NCBI GenBank assembly: GCA_905221605.1
Contig: CAJNDS010002240.1
Location: 479,501 to 543,500 of the forward strand
Length of the DNA: 64,000 bases
From: Symbiodinium natans
Taxonomy: Eukaryota; Sar; Dinophyceae; Suessiales; Symbiodiniaceae
Reading direction: 5' to 3'
Part shown: piece after piece, positions 62,150 through 64,000 of the stretch
Layout: the number at the start of each line of letters is the position of its first letter
Position numbering within the stretch: the stretch's first letter is position 1
The notes under the pieces: generated by a model
Database searches by the model: none
What the model was told of the DNA's origin: nothing
Seen by the model: only the letters and a program-made list of their open reading frames with translations
Translations under genes and position numbers: made by a program

Positions 62150-63922
62150 TTAGGGTTTAGGGTTGAAGAAAGGGCCGTCAGGCGTCAGAAGGCCGCAGAT
62201 GTCATGCCTGCCGGTGACGATCCCAATGCCTGGGCTGCCATTGAGACCGCACCTAAACCCTAAACCCTAAACCCCAAACCCCAGACCCCAAGCCCTAAAC
62301 CCCAAACCCTAAACCCCAAACCCTAAACCCTAAACCCTGAACCCAAAAGCACCCCCCCCAAAACTCGGTACAGATGGGCGGCTACGGAAATTTGACTTTG
62401 GCTTCCGACATTTAAGCAGCTGAGAGTCTCTTCTGGTCGCCGCTCTCCATCTCCACATGGTCACCCGGCTTGAACAGAGGCATTTTGGGCACCTGTCTGC
62501 TTGCGTAAGCTTTGAGATCTGAAAACAGCTTAGGGTTTAGGGTTTAGGGTGTAGGGTTTCGGGTTTAGGGTGTAGGGTTTAGGGTCTAGGGTTTAGGGTT
62601 TGGGGTTTAGGGTTACGGCTTAGGGTTTAGGGTTTAGGGCTTCAGGCTTTGGACCCTAAGCCCTCTTTCTTTCGAAGCTGCCTGAGATGCATCGAAGGGC
62701 TTCAAGCAGCGGCCGCCACCGGAGCACCCAAAGCTGGCGGTGACTTCCTCCCCCACCCCCCCCCTACCAAAAAAATGAAGAAAAAGACAAACAAAGGAAA
62801 TTTGAGTTTAGGATCAAGGGTTTGGGGTTTAGGGTGTAGGGTTTCGGGGATGACTTCCTCGCCCCCGCAGCTGGACACCCGATACTCGCAGTGGGGGAAC
62901 ACGCAGTGGGGGAACACTCCAGCACGTTCGATGGTGGCCACCCATTCCTCAGCCATAACCCTCGAAAAGAGAATCATACCTTAAAAACGGCTTTTCTTGC
63001 AAACCCCAAACCCTAGACCAATGGCCGACAGCTCAGATCAGCCCTCACAGATACGCGCAACACGATGCGGCACATGAGGGGCCGAGAGTCCAGTCCCTTG
63101 GCATCTTTGTAGATAACACCTCCATCTTCTTTCGGCAGCTCGTCAACGGGATAGCCTTCTGCATCGCCATCGCTGATGCAGCTGCCCTTTCTGTCCTTCC
63201 CACAGCCAGACTGATACTCCGCCTGACGTGTGCTTCCGTCACAGAGTTCCTTGACTGACGCTCAAAGTCACGGTGACGTTGGTAGAGCGTTTTGCCGCAA
63301 GAAGACCGAAGGAAAACTCCCTAAACCCTAAACCCTCAACCCCTAAACCCCTAAACCCCTAAACCCCTAGACCCCTAAACCCCGAAACCCCTAAACCCCT
63401 AAACCCCGAAACCCCCAAACCCCTAAACCCCTAAACCCCCAACCCCTAAACCCCAAAACCCCAAAACCCTAAACCCTAAACCCCCTAAACCCTAAACCCT
63501 AAACTCTAAACCGCAGGTCCCAGCTTCTACTGTGTACACACATCCAGGCCATGTTGAGACTGCCCTGACCTTGGCGCTCTGCTGACGACCCCAGGAGTTC
63601 ACATAGACGGTGACTTGTCCCACAGTCTTCCGGCCTTGGAAAGCCCATACTAAGGGGTGTTGAGGGTTTAGGGTTTAGGGGTTAGGGTTTAAGGTTTAGG
63701 GTGTAGGGTTTAGGGCTAGGGCTGAAGGAATGTTTAGGGATGCGTAGGGCTTAGGCCCCGAAGCCAAGAACCACAAAAGGAAAAGAGACCCTGTCGGAAG
63801 ACTAAGCAGCAGAAAGCCTCGTTCGAAGAAAGTTGCGATGCCCCCTGCGACGCCAACTGTAACTCCCGGACAGCGCTGGCCCAATGGGTGGCAGCGAAGA
63901 CGGCGAGGAGCGCATGGAGCAT
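62150..63922 (-). CDS. Secreted or ER protein of 217 residues, seven exons
   Basis: Exons 63922-63877, 63634-63578, 63254-63062, 62960-62858, 62747-62666, 62518-62431 and 62234-62150 sum to 654 bp, exactly 218 codons with the stop. It starts MLHALLAVFAATHWAS, a good signal peptide. The mature part has RKTVGQVTVYVNSWGRQQ, then a Cys/Gly/Asp region (EYQSGCGKDRKGSC), AEEWVATIERAGVFPHCVFP, several further cysteines suggesting disulfides, and a C-terminal small beta domain (MPLFKPGDHVEME, then GIGIVTGRHDICGLLTPDG). I do not recognise the family. Donors are GC, GC, GT, GA, GA and GA. Intron 62748-62857 has a 12-bp repeat at both junctions. The stop codon comes from the first telomere-like repeat after the last exon. 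Confidence 0.6.
63300..63515. repeat. CCCCTAAA-type degenerate array in an intron
   Basis: Mixed CCCTAAA and CCCCTAAA units with CCCCGAAA variants, between exons 63578-63634 and 63062-63254. Confidence 0.9.
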
Positions 63923-64000
63923 GGTCTAGGCTGGCCCTTTTATGCCCTCCTGAACAATGTTCCTAAACAAGCACTCGGGAACACCCCCGAGTACGCCGAA

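Larger units (their letters stand above)
1080..63740. repeat. Dispersed telomere-like repeats (TTTAGGG and CCCTAAA)
   Basis: Dozens of arrays of 3 to about 37 copies of TTTAGGG or its complement lie throughout the window, with variants such as TTCAGGG, GCTTAGG, TTTGGGG and TTTAGGGG. Both orientations occur and often alternate, so this is not one chromosome end. TTTAGGG is the telomere unit of plants and dinoflagellates. The arrays sit between exons, and several splice junctions fall exactly at array edges (donor GTTTAGGG; acceptor after CCCTAAACCCTCAG or similar). Most of the gaps over 300 bp between listed features consist of this material. Confidence 0.95.

Noticed and set aside
1080-63740. 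The window as a true chromosome end
   Set aside because: Telomere-like arrays occur in both orientations throughout with genes between them, and no terminal array is present at either edge.

Overview
The window looks like nuclear DNA from a dinoflagellate, most likely one of the Symbiodiniaceae or a close relative. The evidence is thousands of bases of dispersed telomere-like TTTAGGG/CCCTAAA repeat in both orientations, many short exons (19-200 bp, a few longer) joined across introns that start GT, GC or GA and end AG, a Ty1/copia element with a dinoflagellate-style polyprotein, and a ubiquitin-like/ankyrin gene of a kind common in these algae. I see no prokaryotic operons, rRNA, tRNA or CRISPR.

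Most exons are far shorter than a normal ORF threshold, so the genes had to be rebuilt by hand from reading frame, splice sites and phase. Where several exons join in phase I give one CDS and list the exons. No transcript was available, so every splice model is inference. GC-rich codon use leaves the antisense strand open too, so isolated exons have uncertain strand.

Layout. 1-7.1 kb: pyrimidine-rich satellite, telomere-like arrays and a few isolated exon candidates. 7,155-15,905: a DNA transposon with ~140 bp inverted ends, an intron-containing hAT-like transposase and two cargo genes on the same strand, one of them an AT-hook protein with a histone H3-like C-terminus. It also holds a dozen copies of a 31-39 bp hairpin. 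18-25 kb: a minus-strand multi-exon gene of unknown function. 24.9-33 kb: plus-strand gene models, a minus-strand Cys/His exon pair and several MITE families. 33.4-51.3 kb: one 18-kb minus-strand UBL-ankyrin gene whose introns hold a 2-kb minisatellite and, in intron 1, a complete and apparently very young Ty1/copia element (41,910-50,777). 51-64 kb: minus-strand genes, including a histidine-phosphatase-like fragment and a complete 217-residue signal-peptide protein.

The recurring theme is intron invasion. Many introns carry the same short sequence at both splice junctions (like a target-site duplication), several are copies of recognisable mobile families, and telomere-like repeat often supplies the splice site. 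Together with the cargo-carrying hAT-like element and a copia polyprotein with an apparent 2-oxoglutarate/Fe(II) dioxygenase domain, these are the most promising leads.
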